Shown here one piece after another: positions 7,560-8,572 of a DNA stretch of 8,572 nt. The stretch comes from an uncultured Collinsella sp. (lineage in GTDB: Bacteria; Actinomycetota; Coriobacteriia; Coriobacteriales; Coriobacteriaceae), in NCBI GenBank assembly GCA_900541785.1, contig UQKY01000063.1, forward strand, positions 1-8,572, given 5' to 3'. The position numbers were made by a program, and so were the translations under genes. The notes below the pieces were generated by a model. That model was not told the origin of the DNA. It saw only the letters and a program-made list of their open reading frames with translations, and did no database searches. Within the stretch, counting starts at the first letter, position 1. Each line of letters opens with the position of its first letter.

Positions 7560-8501
7560 ATGGCAGACGTCAAGAAAATCGCCACGCGCGTAAGCTACGG
7601 CGAGGCCCTCGTCGAGCTCGCCAACGAGCACGATGACTTTGTGGTCCTCGACGCCGACCTGGCCGCCGCCACGCAGACCGGTAAGTTTAAGGCCGCCTGC
7701 CCCGATCGTTTCTTCGATGTGGGCATTGCCGAGAGCAACCTGATGGGCGTCGCCGCCGGTATCGCGACCACCGGCCGCGTTGCCTTCGCGAGCACCTTCG
7801 CCATGTTCGCAGCCGGCCGCGCTTTTGAGCAGGTCCGTAACTCCATCGGCTACCCGCACCTCAACGTTAAGATCGGTGCCACGCACGCCGGCATCTCGGT
7901 GGGCGAGGATGGCGCCACGCACCAGTGCTGCGAGGATATCGCCCTCATGCGCGTCATCCCCGGCATGACCGTGATCGTTCCCGCCGACGATGTGGAGGCC
8001 CGTGCCGTGACGCGCGCCGCCTACGAGTGCGACGGCCCCGTGTACATGCGCTTCGCCCGTTTGGCCTCGCCGGTTATCAACGACCCCGAGACCTACAAGT
8101 TCGAGTTGGGTAAGGGCATTGTCATGCGCGAGGGCGCCGATGTGACCATCATCGCCTGCGGCCTGATGGTCGGCGAGGCCCTCGAGGCCGCCGAGCAGCT
8201 CGCTGCCGAGGGTATCGACGCCGAGGTCATCAACATGCACACCATCAAGCCCATCGATGCCGATCTGATCGTCAAGAGCGCCACCAAGACCGGCCACGTC
8301 GTGACCGTCGAGGAGCACTCCGTGATCGGCGGCCTGGGCAGCGCCGTGGCAGAAGTGGTCGTGCAGAACGCACCGTGCCGAATCGAGATGGTGGGCCAGA
8401 AGGACACCTTCGGCGAATCCGGAAAGCCGGCAGAGCTGCTGGAGAAATACGGCATGACCGCAAGCGACATTGTAGATGCAGTAAAAAAAGTTTTGAAATA
8501 G
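7560..8501 (+). CDS. tkt: transketolase, C-terminal (pyrimidine-binding) subunit
   Basis: The 313-residue partner of the preceding subunit, containing the pyrimidine-binding domain and the C-terminal transketolase domain. The ATG at 7560 is chosen because of its ribosome binding site and because the family begins here (ATR.SYGEAL); a longer frame would run back into the upstream gene. Key features are DADLAAATQTGKF (31-43) and GIAESNLMGVAAG (55-67), whose E58 corresponds to the glutamate that activates the thiamine aminopyrimidine. Others are FASTFAMFAAGRAFEQVRNSI (77-97), the TH.GISVGEDG.THQ loop (108-122), and VYMRFAR. The C-terminal domain covers about 180-313, with EEHS..GGLGSAV at 251-263. 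It resembles 1-deoxyxylulose-5-phosphate synthase and pyruvate dehydrogenase E1-beta in fold, but pairing with a transketolase N-half makes transketolase the best call. Confidence 0.95.
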   Translation: MADVKKIATRVSYGEALVELANEHDDFVVLDADLAAATQTGKFKAACPDRFFDVGIAESNLMGVAAGIATTGRVAFASTFAMFAAGRAFEQVRNSIGYPHLNVKIGATHAGISVGEDGATHQCCEDIALMRVIPGMTVIVPADDVEARAVTRAAYECDGPVYMRFARLASPVINDPETYKFELGKGIVMREGADVTIIACGLMVGEALEAAEQLAAEGIDAEVINMHTIKPIDADLIVKSATKTGHVVTVEEHSVIGGLGSAVAEVVVQNAPCRIEMVGQKDTFGESGKPAELLEKYGMTASDIVDAVKKVLK

Positions 8502-8572
8502 CAAAGATTTTCGTTGACAAATGGAATTTTGTGAAACGGTTAATAAAATAATTTATAGATTTCCAATAGATA
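8502..8572 (+). promoter_or_regulatory. AT-rich region with a consensus -35, probable promoter of a downstream gene
   Basis: Only 17 of 71 bases are G or C, in sharp contrast to the genes before it. TTGACA at 8514-8519 is a perfect -35 hexamer. The best -10 partners, GTTAAT (8539-8544, spacer 19) and TTAATA (8540-8545, spacer 20), are loosely spaced. TTGTGA (8529-8534) with TTATAG (8553-8558, spacer 18) is an alternative. No terminator hairpin for the transketolase operon is visible. Confidence 0.45.

Overview
The window looks like a chromosomal stretch of a GC-rich Actinomycetota gut-type bacterium, most likely of class Coriobacteriia (a Collinsella-like genus). The main reasons are the strong C/G preference at third codon positions, the actinobacterial character of release factor 2 (an RRQT.FA block and a YPYQMVKDLRT segment), and the in-frame prfB without a frameshift site. 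The genus is an inference; no 16S rRNA or other diagnostic marker is present. All convincing genes are on the + strand.

Layout: (1) 1-62 is the tail of an unidentified reading frame. It is followed after 1 nt by a small tyrosine-rich secreted protein of unknown function (64-408), which ends at a strong terminator (423-458). (2) 459-775 is non-coding. It holds a perfect 19-bp dyad, an orphan GC-rich hairpin, a good sigma-70-type promoter and a structured leader with two matching 21-nt hairpins in front of rpmE. (3) rpmE (776-1201) encodes a zinc-binding ribosomal protein L31 with an extra 76-residue Ala/Lys/Glu tail, and closes with a terminator. (4) 1280-1508 is non-coding, with two copies of an interspersed-type repeat (core TAACCTGTCCCC), a dyad and a -10 element. 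(5) secA (1509-4316) and prfB (4316-5464) overlap by one base in TAATG and form an operon. (6) A terminator-type hairpin sits directly before the ribosome binding site of a YitT-family membrane protein gene (5630-6520). (7) After a 207-nt intergenic region with a promoter candidate come two adjacent genes (6728-7558 and 7560-8501) for the N- and C-terminal halves of a split transketolase. (8) The last 71 nt are strikingly AT-rich (17 G/C of 71) and contain a consensus TTGACA, probably the promoter of a gene beyond the window.

Functionally this is mostly housekeeping: translation (L31, RF2), protein export (SecA) and central carbon metabolism (transketolase). I found no CRISPR array, tRNA, rRNA, transposase or evident defence or biosynthetic system. 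The points most worth a second look are the rpmE leader with its duplicated, apparently covarying hairpin, the L31 tail, the SPT (instead of SPF) stop-codon-reading tripeptide of RF2, the terminator immediately ahead of the YitT start, and the unrecognised secreted protein.
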